64,000 nt of DNA from Lineus longissimus (lineage: Eukaryota > Nemertea > Pilidiophora > Heteronemertea > Lineidae): positions 6,638,501-6,702,500 of the forward strand of contig NC_088311.1 in NCBI RefSeq assembly GCF_910592395.1, in the 5' to 3' direction. The notes beneath the pieces were generated by a model. It did no database searches and was not told the DNA's origin. It worked only from the letters and a program-made list of their open reading frames with translations. The translations under genes were made by a program, and so were the position numbers. Of this stretch, positions 1-11,420 are shown one piece after another. Each line of letters begins with the position of its first letter. The first letter of the stretch is position 1.

Positions 1-66
1 AACTATGATAATAATAATAATAATAATAATACTAATAACAATAGTAATAATATAATAATAATAATA
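1..66. repeat. (AAT)n microsatellite
   Basis: Imperfect AAT/ATA trinucleotide tract starting at the window edge. Probably the simple-sequence tail of the minus-strand retroelement. Confidence 0.9.
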
Positions 67-440
67 AACTTTTATTAATGATTAAGGCCATCGGCCCCTT
101 ACAATAATACAAATTATCATATCAAGCAATACAACTCAAGATGACAAAACAAAGTAATACAATTAGAATTCGAGTCACCTACCCCTACTCTTGTATAGAA
201 AAACTGACAAATTACACAAGGGATCTGCACACTAACTATTCATTGAGGAGACAAAGGAATACATCGTTGGCACGCAGAAAGATAACAATCTGGTACGAAG
301 ATATTGCAAAAATACACATACATTCGAAACATGAACTAGCTCTCAGCAAGAGCTTGCGGCGGTGAAGTGCAGGAAGCAAAAATGACAAGTTGGTGAAACG
401 GGGAGGGTTTTTATGCACAGATTGAAAATGCATTGACTAA
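1..440 (-). mobile_element. 3' end of a LINE-like non-LTR retroelement, minus orientation
   Basis: Read on the minus strand, the sequence ends TTGTAAGGGGCCGATGGCCT, then TAATCATTAATAAA, then a (TTA)n tract (1-66). A GGCC-containing hairpin (GGCCGATGGCC), an AATAAA-like signal and a trinucleotide microsatellite tail are typical of CR1/jockey-type LINE 3' ends. The tail is directly visible; the family assignment is inference. Upstream (67-440) would be 3' UTR; a 65-codon minus frame at 236-433 has no recognisable reverse transcriptase motif. The 5' limit is not defined. Confidence 0.55.
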
Positions 441-805
441 GTGAATGTTCAATGGAGTAAGGCATTTGATAGGAGAAGCTTCCCGTTCACTTCTACAGTA
501 GAAACCATGAAATCAAAAAAGGAATGTCTGTGGAAAAAATCATTTGATGTTGGGAAAATAGATGTGTTTACATGGTTGAAGGGAAGTGAAGGAGCAGACT
601 GCTCTATAGTGGAGTCTGTCATTCACAATAATCACTGGCACCCTGGCTACTGAACGATTGGAAGCTCATATCGCTACCAAGTGTGACATGACTGCGTATT
701 CTAACTGTGAAGATGCTCCACCATAGATCTCATCTTTCTGATGAGACGTCCAGAAATAGAGCCAGGATCCTCACTGTCCATGTCATCTGTATCAGGTTTA
801 AAAAA
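441..805. other. Non-coding stretch, nothing recognised
   Basis: AT-rich sequence with a single 70-codon chance frame. No domain, RNA or repeat signature was seen. Confidence 0.5.
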
Positions 806-1827
806 AAGTGGTACGTTTCTTAACTGCTAGGACTCTCCTGGTCAGGTGACCTCAGACACTGATTTCGGTCCGATCTGATTCTTGACTTGGCCATCAGCAG
901 GCCAAAAGTGAAAACCTAAAAAGTGTGATATCTCTCTTTATAAGTGAATCGTTTTCAATAATATTTTTATGGTAGGTATTCCGAGGTGTAAATGGTGTAA
1001 ATTGACTGTGAGTGTAAGTATGGCACATTTCTTAACCGCAAAAGTTATGAACCTGAAATTTGGTACACATGACTCCCTACGTCAGATAACCTCTGACAAC
1101 GAATTCCAGTCAGGTCTGATTCTCGACTTCAAAACTGAAAAGGTAAAAAGTGCAATGTCTTATCAATTACTCGTTTTCAATAATATTGTGATGGTAGGTT
1201 CTCCTTCTTGCAACTGCACAGCAAATAATTCTTGACTAGGTCCCACAGTCTGTACAATACCGCAGTGTCCAGCGTCTGTCGCCCTAGTCATCATAGTCGC
1301 TGTAGTCGTCAGTCGTCAGTCATCAGTCATCAGTCATCGTCTGTCATCGTTCCTTGTCGCCTGTATCCTGTTTCAAAAACCGTGGCACATTTCTTAACTG
1401 CTACATGTAGTAAGCTACACAGGCCCCTCCAGGTCAGATGACCTCAGACACTTATTTCGGTCCAATCTAATTCTTGACTTACCCATCAGCAGGCAAAAAG
1501 TGAAAACCTAAAAAGTGTGATATCACTCTTATAAGTGAATCATTTTCGATAATAGTTCCTAGCAAGGATACATCACATATCATACGGGTTATTGATTTGA
1601 CCTACTTTTCAAGGTCACGTAGGTCAAATGGTGTAAATTGGCTGTTTGAGTGTAAATATGGCACGTTTCTTAACCGCTAAAGCTATGAACCTGAAATTTG
1701 GTGCACATGACTCCCCACGTCAGATAACCTCGGACAATGAATTCCGGTCCGATCTGAATCTCGACTTCAAAACTGAAAAGGCAAAAAGTGCAATATCTCT
1801 GCATGAATCTTAACCACCAAATATCTA
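806..1827. repeat. Degenerate copies of a dispersed repeat (about 4 partial copies)
   Basis: Related segments start near 808, 1015, 1382 and 1656, each with a TTTCTTAAC(T/C)GCTA core, then a GACCTCAGACA or AACCTCGGACAA segment and TCGGTCCGATCTGA. The first two are duplicated as a block: 808 matches 1382 (both continue with CATCAGCAGGC and AAAGTGAAAACCTAAAAAGT) and 1015 matches 1656 (both continue with AACCTGAAATTTGGT). The family was not identified. The open frame at 969-1235 lies within it and is probably not coding. Confidence 0.8.
1308..1346. repeat. Short CAGTCAT/CAGTCGT heptamer repeat
   Basis: Consecutive GTCGTCAGTCGTCAGTCATC-like heptamers separating the two blocks of the dispersed repeat. 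Confidence 0.85.
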
Positions 1828-2829
1828 GCGAAATACAAATACTTGTGATGCATTACTGAAAAATGTGAAAAAGATTGAAAGAATCTCACTGAAAAGCTTT
1901 TGTGCAGCACTGAAATGGCCTGAAACGATTGACAAAGCCATCAGCTGCATTGTGACTGAGGTCAGGGGCAGGTTTGCTGTGTGACCATGGATATCATTTA
2001 TCTTTCCTGTGTCCTTTCATGGTAGACTTCGTGCATTAATCTCGCTGTGTGGCTCCAGACTAGAAACCAATGATGCCGTTACTCCGTAACCCAGGCTGAT
2101 AGACCAGTTTGCCACAATTTGAACCAAAAAACCTCATTCTCTCTTCGGTCTGAAGTGGTCGGCTGATGCTCTCAGAATTTGATTCTTGCCTGAAAAGAAG
2201 AGACAACAAATAAATACTCTTGTTTAGACATAACACCCATGACTTTCTTTAAATTGCTTCTTCAGCAGACATTTCCACCCTGGGCACAGCCCCAACAGTT
2301 TTATTCATCACCAACAATGGGTCAGGGCTTGAGTTAGAGTTTAATAATCGTGTTTAGAAAAGGGCCTAAAGTTTGATATGAGGCAACGCTACTAATCCAC
2401 CTACGTGTATCAAATTGGCTCCAATGTCATCATCATTGTGTGGCATTGATTCCTCTCTCTTCAATGATATAGTTCTATGGGGTCCTGAACTCTTGCAAAA
2501 TGTAGAGACTGGACCTGATCAACACTGCAGGAGTATAAATCAGTAAGTACAACTTTCAAACGGACTAAAACACTGGAAGATAAAAAACAAAGAATTATAA
2601 TTTTTTACCAATTTGGTGGGAAAAGTGCATAATTCTACCTAAAAGAACAAAAGAAACATTTGTGTGAACTTTACAATCCCCGATTGACGTGACCCTGCAG
2701 AACAACTCAACATGTAGTAACAATAAACAAGCCTGCCAACCCCATTGGTTGATAGGTGACATTACACTGGAACTCGTTTTAGTCCATCGGTTGTCCTCAT
2801 GGCTAGTTTTGAAGTTCCTACGTCTTACG
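1828..2829. other. Non-coding stretch, nothing recognised
   Basis: No open frame with a recognisable domain, no RNA gene and no clear repeat seen on either strand. Confidence 0.5.
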
Positions 2830-3265
2830 GTTACAAAACGTGCACCAGGTTGACGGATGGAAGGACAGACACCATTCTGTGGTGATGGATGGAAGGACAG
2901 ACACCATTCTGTGTTGACGGATGGAAGGACAGACACCATTCTGAATAGTTATCATGCTAAATTTTTTGTCAAGGTCATTTCTTTGGCTGTTCTTCCTCAT
3001 TGCCAGATTTGCTGTGCCTGTCTCTTACAGTTTCAGAATGTGCACCATGTTGACGGATGGAAAGACAGACGCCATTCTGTGTTGACGGAATTCTGCGTTT
3101 GACGGAAAGCCTGATACCATTCTGAAAAGATATCGTGCTAAAGAGAAACATGCACCATGATGACGGATAAAAGGACAAACACCATTCTGAATAGTTATTG
3201 TGCTAAATTTTTTGTCAGGGTCGTTTCCTTGGCTGTTCCTCCTCATGGCAATATATGAAGTGCCT
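2830..3265. repeat. 33-bp minisatellite with flanking segmental duplication
   Basis: Three tandem units of TTGACGGATGGAAGGACAGA plus CACCATTCTGTG lie at about 2850-2944. Diverged units recur at 3049-3085, 3100-3123 and 3159-3191. The following segment ATAGTTATCATGCTAAATTT (2945) is repeated as ATAGTTATTGTGCTAAATTT (3192), with both copies continuing into TTTTGTCA(A/G)GGTC and GGCTGTTC, so a longer unit of about 250 bp was duplicated. The overlapping minus-strand open frames just translate this repeat. Confidence 0.88.
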
Positions 3266-3471
3266 AGGCCCGTTGGTTGAAAGGCAACACGATTTCTTGC
3301 TTAATCAACACCTGAACTCATTTTAGTCCCTCTGACGTCACAATCCCGATTGCGGCCATACCGTATCGATCCTGCGAATAACTGGGACAATGGGCGATCA
3401 AGTGGGATATGGAGTTCCATTCCCAAAATTACCCAGTCCTGACAAGCTTATAGACAAAATGTATTAAGTGC
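3266..3471. other. Spacer between the minisatellite and the 1,071-bp array
   Basis: About 200 bp. The preceding segment shares AAGTGCCTAGGCCCG (3258-3272) with every unit of the downstream array. No coding sequence seen. Confidence 0.5.
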
Positions 3472-6400
3472 AAAATACCAAGACCAAGGGTTTCCTCAAG
3501 AAACATGCAGTTAGACCCACATCGATCTTAAGTCAACAACGACAATAGAGTACTTCCTCTCCTGGAATATGCCCCAACACCTTGGTATCCCTACCACAAG
3601 AAAGACCTAGACTGTCCTGTGTCTGGACGTTATGCAGTGGACAAAAGCATAATCTGTTCTGATCAGAGGATTGCGGCTGCGTTTCCTGTATCAGACGGTG
3701 AAACCACATTCGACTCACTATCTGCTCTATTAGAGAACTGCTCTGGTTGCCAGACTGGCCCAGAGGACTGCGGCTGGGTTTCCTGTGTCAGATGGCGGAA
3801 CCACATTCGACTCACTATCTGCTCTGTAAGAGAACTACTCTGATCAGACGATTAAAACCTGATCACTCGTGTCAGATGGCAACAAAGCATAGCATACATA
3901 TTCTGACTAGAAAACTGACCATTAAAAACATTGATAAAGATTCGAAGTGCCTAGGCCCGGCAAAGACCTCCAAGACAAGGATCAAAGTCTTGTGTTGATA
4001 AGTTACCATTGTATGCCTTAGAGGTGGTGAAATGGTACTGTTTAGACAAGGAGTCTCTCCAAATGCCTCAAAGAAGCTGAGGGATTAAAATCTTGTCTTT
4101 ATTGGCTAACAAGTGCTTACCCTTTCCAAAGACATCCTTTCGGGAATCATAATTCCCACGGGGTGACTGGCTCTTTCACCCTTCCCCCACTCCCCCCGTG
4201 CGAACGTATCATTAGATAAAGCCAGGTCCTTGAGATCGTGGTGGAATGTCAAAAAAAATTGCAAGCAAATGCCAAGGAGACCACTATCTGACATCCATAA
4301 CAGCTTACCTCCCTCTTTAGCTAGTTACAGTCAGTGTGACACAACAGGCGAGTATAGTGGTTGCCATATTGATTGATTTATAACATCATTTGAAATATAT
4401 CCCATCAAGAAAATATGACAAAATTTATGTCATATTACACACCGATGAAGGATGAGGCCGATAAAAACAATAGAGTGGGAACGAATCACTTTTGGCAGTT
4501 CATAAAAAGTTAAAGATAGGATGTATAAGGTATATCCCAAAATTACCAAGACCACGGGTTTCCTCTGCAGAAACATACAGTAAGACTCGCATCGATCTTA
4601 AGTCAACAACGACAAGAGAGTCCTTCCTCTCCTGGAATATGCCCCAACACCTTGGTATCCCTACCACAAGAAAGACCTAGACTGTCCTGTGTCTGGACGT
4701 TATGCAGTGGACAAAAGCATAATCTGTTCTGATCAGAGGATTGCGGCTGCGTTTCCTGTATCAGACGGTGAAACCACATTCGACTCACTATCTGCTCTAT
4801 TAGAGAACTGCTCTGGTTGCCAGACTGGCCCAGAGGACTGCGGCTGGGTTTCCTGTGTCAGATGGCGGAACCACATTCGACTCACTATCTGCTCTGTAAG
4901 AGAACTACTCTGATCAGACGATTAAAACCTGATCACTCGTGTCAGATGGCAACAAAGCATAGCATACATATTCTGACTAGAAAACTGACCATTAAAAACA
5001 TTGATAAAGATTCGAAGTGCCTAGGCCCGTCAAAGACCTCCAAGACAAGGATCAAAGTCTTGTGTTGATAAGTTACCATTGTATGCCTTAGAGGTGGCGA
5101 AATGGTACTGTTTAGACAAGGAGTCTCTCCAAATGCCTCAAAGAAGCTGAGGGATTAAAATCTTGTCTTTATTGGCTAACAAGTGCTTACCCTTTCCAAA
5201 GACATCCTTTCGGGAATCATAATTCCCACGGGGGTGACTGGCTCTTTCACCCTTCCCCCACTCCCCCCGTGCGAACGTATCATTAGATAAAGCCAGGTCC
5301 TTGAGATCGTGGTGGAATGTCAAAAAAAATTGCAAGCAAATGCCAAGGAGACCACTATCTGACATCCATAACAGCTTACCTCCCTCTTTAGCTAGTTACA
5401 GTCGGTGTGACACAACAGGCGAGTATAGTGGTTGCCATATTGATTGATTTATAACATCATTTGAAATATATCCCATCAAGAAAATATGACAAAATTTATG
5501 TCATATTACACACCGATGAAGGATGAGGCCGATAAAAACAATAGAGTGGGAACGAATCACTTTTGGCAGTTCATAAAAAGTTAAAGATAGGATGTATAAG
5601 GTATATCCCAAAATTACCAAGACCACGGGTTTCCTCTGCAGAAACATACAGTAAGACTCGCATCGATCTTAAGTCAACAACGACAAGAGAGTCCTTCCTC
5701 TCCTGGAATATGCCCCAACACCTTGGTATCCCTACCACAAGAAAGACCTAGACTGTCCTGTGTCTGGACGTTATGCAGTGGACAAAAGCATAATCTGTTC
5801 TGATCAGAGGATTGCGGCTGCGTTTCCTGTATCAGACGGTGAAACCACATTCGACTCACTATCTGCTCTATTAGAGAACTGCTCTGGTTGCCATACTGGC
5901 CCAGAGGACTGCGGCTGGGTTTCCTGTGTCAGATGGCGGAACCACATTCGACTCACTATCTGCTCTGTAAAAGAACTACTCTGATCAGACGATTAAAACC
6001 TGATCACTCGTGTCAGATGGCAACAAAGCATAGCATACATATTCTGACTAGAAAACTGACCATTAAAAACATTGATAAAGATTCGAAGTGCCTAGGCCCG
6101 TCAAAGACCTCCAAGACAAGGATCAAAGTCTTGTGTTGATAAGTTACCATTGTATGCCTTAGAGGTGGCGAAATGGTACTGTTCAGACAAGGAGTCTCTC
6201 CAAATGCCTCAAAGAAGCTGAGGGATTAAAATCTTGTCTTTATTGGCTAACAAGTGCTTACCCTTTCCAAAGACATCCTTTCGGGAATCATAATTCCCAC
6301 GGGGGTGACTGGCTCTTTCACCCTTCCCCCACTCCCCCCGTGCGAACGTATCATTAGATAAAGCCAGGTCCTTGAGATCGTGGTGGAATGTCAAAAAAAA

Positions 6401-9400
6401 TTGCAAGCAAATGCCAAGGAGACCACTATCTGACATCCATAACAGCTTACCTCCCTCTTTAGCTAGTTACAGTCGGTGTGACACAACAGGCGAGTATAGT
6501 GGTTGCCATATTGATTGATTTATAACATCATTTGAAATATATCCCATCAAGAAAATATGACAAAATTTATGTCATATTACACACCGATGAAGGATGAGGC
6601 CGATAAAAACAATAGAGTGGGAACGAATCACTTTTGGCAGTTCATAAAAAGTTAAAGATAGGATGTATAAGGTATATCCCAAAATTACCAAGACCACGGG
6701 TTTCCTCTGCAGAAACATACAGTAAGACTCGCATCGATCTTAAGTCAACAACGACAAGAGAGTCCTTCCTCTCCTGGAATATGCCCCAACACCTTGGTAT
6801 CCCTACCACAAGAAAGACCTAGACTGTCCTGTGTCTGGACGTTATGCAGTGGACAAAAGCATAATCTGTTCTGATCAGAGGATTGCGGCTGCGTTTCCTG
6901 TATCAGACGGTGAAACCACATTCGACTCACTATCTGCTCTATTAGAGAACTGCTCTGGTTGCCAGACTGGCCCAGAGGACTGCGGCTGGGTTTCCTGTGT
7001 CAGATGGCGGAACCACATTCGACTCACTATCTGCTCTGTAAGAGAACTACTCTGATCAGACGATTAAAACCTGATCACTCGTGTCAGATGGCAACAAAGC
7101 ATAGCATACATATTCTGACTAGAAAACTGACCATTGATAAAGATTCGAAGTGCCTAGGCCCGTCAAAGACCTCCAAGACAAGGATCAAAGTCTTGTGTTG
7201 ATAAGTTACCATTGTATGCCTTAGAGGTGGCGAAATGGTACTGTTTAGACAAGGAGTCTCTCCAAATGCCTCAAAGAAGCTGAGGGATTAAAATCTTGTC
7301 TTTATTGGCTAACAAGTGCTTACCCTTTCCAAAGACATCCTTTCGGGAATCATAATTCCCACAGGGGTGACTGGCTCTTTCACCCTTCCCCCACTCCCCC
7401 CGTGCGAACGTATCATTAGATAAAGCCAGGTCCTTGAGATCGTGGTGGAATGTCAAAAAAAATTGCAAGCAAATGCCAAGGAGACCACTATCTGACATCC
7501 ATAACAGCTTACCTCCCTCTTTAGCTAGTTACAGTCGGTGTGACACAACAGGCGAGTATAGTGGTTGCCATATTGATTGATTTATAACATCATTTGAAAT
7601 ATATCCCATCAAGAAAATATGACAAAATTTATGTCATATTACACACCGATGAAGGATGAGGCCGATAAAAACAATAGAGTGGGAACGAATCACTTTTGGC
7701 AGTTCATAAAAAGTTAAAGATAGGATGTATAAGGTATATCCCAAAATTACCAAGACCACGGGTTTCCTCTGCAGAAACATACAGTAAGACTCGCATCGAT
7801 CTTAAGTCAACAACGACAAGAGAGTCCTTCCTCTCCTGGAATATGCCCCAACACCTTGGTATCCCTACCACAAGAAAGACCTAGACTGTCCTGTGTCTGG
7901 ACGTTATGCAGTGGACAAAAGCATAATCTGTTCTGATCAGAGGATTGCGGCTGCGTTTCCTGTATCAGACGGTGAAACCACATTCGACTCACTATCTGCT
8001 CTATTAGAGAACTGCTCTGGTTGCCAGACTGGCCCAGAGGACTGCGGCTGGGTTTCCTGTGTCAGATGGCGGAACCACATTCGACTCACTATCTGCTCTG
8101 TAAGAGAACTACTCTGATCAGACGATTAAAACCTGATCACTCGTGTCAGATGGCAACAAAGCATAGCATACATATTCTGACTAGAAAACTGACCATTAAA
8201 AACATTGATAAAGATTCGAAGTGCCTAGGCCCGTCAAAGACCTCCAAGACAAGGATCAAAGTCTTGTGTTGATAAGTTACCATTGTATGCCTTAGAGGTG
8301 GCGAAATGGTACTGTTTAGACAAGGAGTCTCTCCAAATGCCTCAAAGAAGCTGAGGGATTAAAATCTTGTCTTTATTGGCTAACAAGTGCTTACCCTTTC
8401 CAAAGACATCCTTTCGGGAATCATAATTCCCACAGGGGTGACTGGCTCTTTCACCCTTCCCCCACTCCCCCCGTGCGAACGTATCATTAGATAAAGCCAG
8501 GTCCTTGAGATCGTGGTGGAATGTCAAAAAAAATTGCAAGCAAATGCCAAGGAGACCACTATCTGACATCCATAACAGCTTACCTCCCTCTTTAGCTAGT
8601 TACAGTCGGTGTGACACAACAGGCGAGTATAGTGGTTGCCATATTGATTGATTTATAACATCATTTGAAATATATCCCATCAAGAAAATATGACAAAATT
8701 TATGTCATATTACACACCGATGAAGGATGAGGCCGATAAAAACAATAGAGTGGGAACGAATCACTTTTGGCAGTTCATAAAAAGTTAAAGATAGGATGTA
8801 TAAGGTATATCCCAAAATTACCAAGACCACGGGTTTCCTCTGCAGAAACATACAGTAAGACTCGCATCGATCTTAAGTCAACAACGACAAGAGAGTCCTT
8901 CCTCTCCTGGAATATGCCCCAACACCTTGGTATCCCTACCACAAGAAAGACCTAGACTGTCCTGTGTCTGGACGTTATGCAGTGGACAAAAGCATAATCT
9001 GTTCTGATCAGAGGATTGCGGCTGCGTTTCCTGTATCAGACGGTGAAACCACATTCGACTCACTATCTGCTCTATTAGAGAACTGCTCTGGTTGCCAGAC
9101 TGGCCCAGAGGACTGCGGCTGGGTTTCCTGTGTCAGATGGCGGAACCACATTCGACTCACTATCTGCTCTGTAAGAGAACTACTCTGATCAGACGATTAA
9201 AACCTGATCACTCGTGTCAGATGGCAACAAAGCATAGCATACATATTCTGACTAGAAAACTGACCATTAAAAACATTGATAAAGATTCGAAGTGCCTAGG
9301 CCCGTCAAAGACCTCCAAGACAAGGATCAAAGTCTTGTGTTGATAAGTTACCATTGTATGCCTTAGAGGTGGCGAAATGGTACTGTTTAGACAAGGAGTC

Positions 9401-11420
9401 TCTCCAAATGCCTCAAAGAAGCTGAGGGATTAAAATCTTGTCTTTATTGGCTAACAAGTGCTTACCCTTTTCAAAGACATCCTTTCGGGAATCATAATTC
9501 CCACGGGGGTGACTGGCTCTTTCACCCTTCCCCCACTCCCCCCCGTGCGAACGTATCATTAGATAAAGCCAGGTCCTTGAGATCGTGGTGGAATGTCAAA
9601 AAAAATTGCAAGCAAATGCCAAGGAGACCACTATCTGACATCCATAACAGCTTACCTCCCTCTTTAGCTAGTTACAGTCGGTGTGACACAACAGGCGAGT
9701 ATAGTGGTTGCCATATTGATTGATTTATAACATCATTTGAAATATATCCCATCAAGAAAATATGACAAAATTTATGTCATATTACACACCGATGAAGGAT
9801 GAGGCCGATAAAAACAATAGAGTGGGAACGAATCACTTTTGGCAGTTCATAAAAAGTTAAAGATAGGATGTATGAGGTATATCCCAAAATTACCAAGACC
9901 ACGGGTTTCCTCTGCAGAAACATACAGTAAGACTCGCATCGATCTTAAGTTAACAACGACAAGAGAGTCCTTCCTCTCCTGGAATATGCCCCAACACCTT
10001 GGTATCCCTACCACAAGAAAGACCGAGACTGTCCTGTGTCTGGACGTTATGCAGTGGACAAAAGCATAATCTGTTCTGATCAGAGGATTGCGGCTGCGTT
10101 TCCTGTATCAGACGGTGAAACCACATTCGACTCACTATCTGCTCTATTAGAGAACTGCTCTGGTTGCCAGACTGGCCCAGAGGACTGCGGCTGGGTTTCC
10201 TGTGTCAGATGGCGGAACCACATTCGACTCACTATCTGCTCTGTAAGAGAACTACTCTGATCAGACGATTAAAACCTGATCACTCGTGTCAGATGGCAAC
10301 AAAGCATAGCATACATATTCTGACTAGAAAACTGACCATTAAAAACATTGATAAAGATTCGAAGTGCCTAGGCCCGTCAAAGACCTCCAAGACAAGGATC
10401 AAAGTCTTGTGTTGATAAGTTACCATTGTATGCCTTAGAGGTGGCGAAATGGTACTGTTTAGACAAGGAGTCTCTCCAAATGCCTCAAAGAAGCTGAGGG
10501 ATTAAAATCTTGTCTTTATTGGCTAACAAGTGCTTACCCTTTCCAAAGACATCCTTTCGGGAATCATAATTCCCACGGGGGTGACTGGCTCTTTCACCCT
10601 TCCCCCACTCCCCCCGTGCGAACGTATCATTAGATAAAGCCAGGTCCTTGAGATCGTGGTGGAATGTCAAAAAAAATTGCAAGCAAATGCCAAGGAGACC
10701 ACTATCTGACATCCATAACAGCTTACCTCCCTCTTTAGCTAGTTACAGTCGGTGTGACACAACAGGCGAGTATAGTGGTTGCCATATTGATTGATTTATA
10801 ACATCATTTGAAATATATCCCATCAAGAAAATATGACAAAATTTATGTCATATTACACACCGATGAAGGATGAGGCCGATAAAAACAATAGAGTGGGAAC
10901 GAATCACTTTTGGCAGTTCATAAAAAGTTAAAGATAGGATGTATAAGGTATATCCCAAAATTACCAAGACCACAGGTTTCCTCTGCAGAAACATACAGTA
11001 AGACTCGCATCGATCTTAAGTCAACAACGACAAGAGAGTCCTTCCTCTCCTGGAATATGCCCCAACACCTTGGTATCCCAACCACAAGAAAGACCTAGAC
11101 TGTCCTGTGTCTGGACGTCATGCAGTGGACAAAAGCATAATCTGTTCTGATCAGAGGATTGCGGCTGCGTTTCCTGTATCAGACGGTGAAACCACATTCG
11201 ACTCACTATCTGCTCTATTAGAGAACTGCTCTGGTTGCCAGACTGGCCCAGAGGATAGCAGCTGGGTTTCCTCTGTCAGATGGCAGAACCACATTCGACT
11301 CACTATCTGCTCTGTAAGAGAACTACTCTGATCAGACGATTAAAACCTGATCACTCGTGTCAGATGGCAACAAAGCATAGCATACATATTCTGACCAGAA
11401 TACTGACCATTAAAAACATT
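3472..11420. repeat. Tandem array of a 1,071-bp repeat unit, about 7.4 copies
   Basis: The same landmark (a GTGTCTGGACGT motif) begins at 3619, 4689, 5760, 6831, 7893, 8964, 10036 and 11107, giving unit lengths of 1070, 1071, 1071, 1062, 1071, 1072 and 1071 bp. Copies are head to tail and nearly identical. The 1062-bp unit lacks 9 bp near 7135. The left edge (3472-3640) and the last partial unit (11107-11420) carry more substitutions than internal copies. Open frames of 61-83 codons recur in each unit on both strands, but none exceeds chance length or resembles a known protein, so I call it a large-unit satellite and not a gene cluster. Inside each unit, a segment of about 110 bp (ATTCGACTCACTATCTGCTC) is itself duplicated. 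Transposon origin is possible, but no transposase or terminal repeats were seen. Confidence 0.97.

Noticed and set aside
3619-11331. Recurrent 61-83 codon frames in the 1,071-bp array as a family of tandem small genes
   Set aside because: They occur in overlapping frames on both strands, match no domain, and repeat only because the DNA repeats. Some differ in length by single-base changes that remove stops (as at 9839-10069), with no sign of frame constraint.
3472-11420. CRISPR-like or rDNA/histone-type array
   Set aside because: Units are 1 kb with no short direct repeats and unique spacers, no recognisable rRNA, 5S or histone sequence, and the host is eukaryotic.
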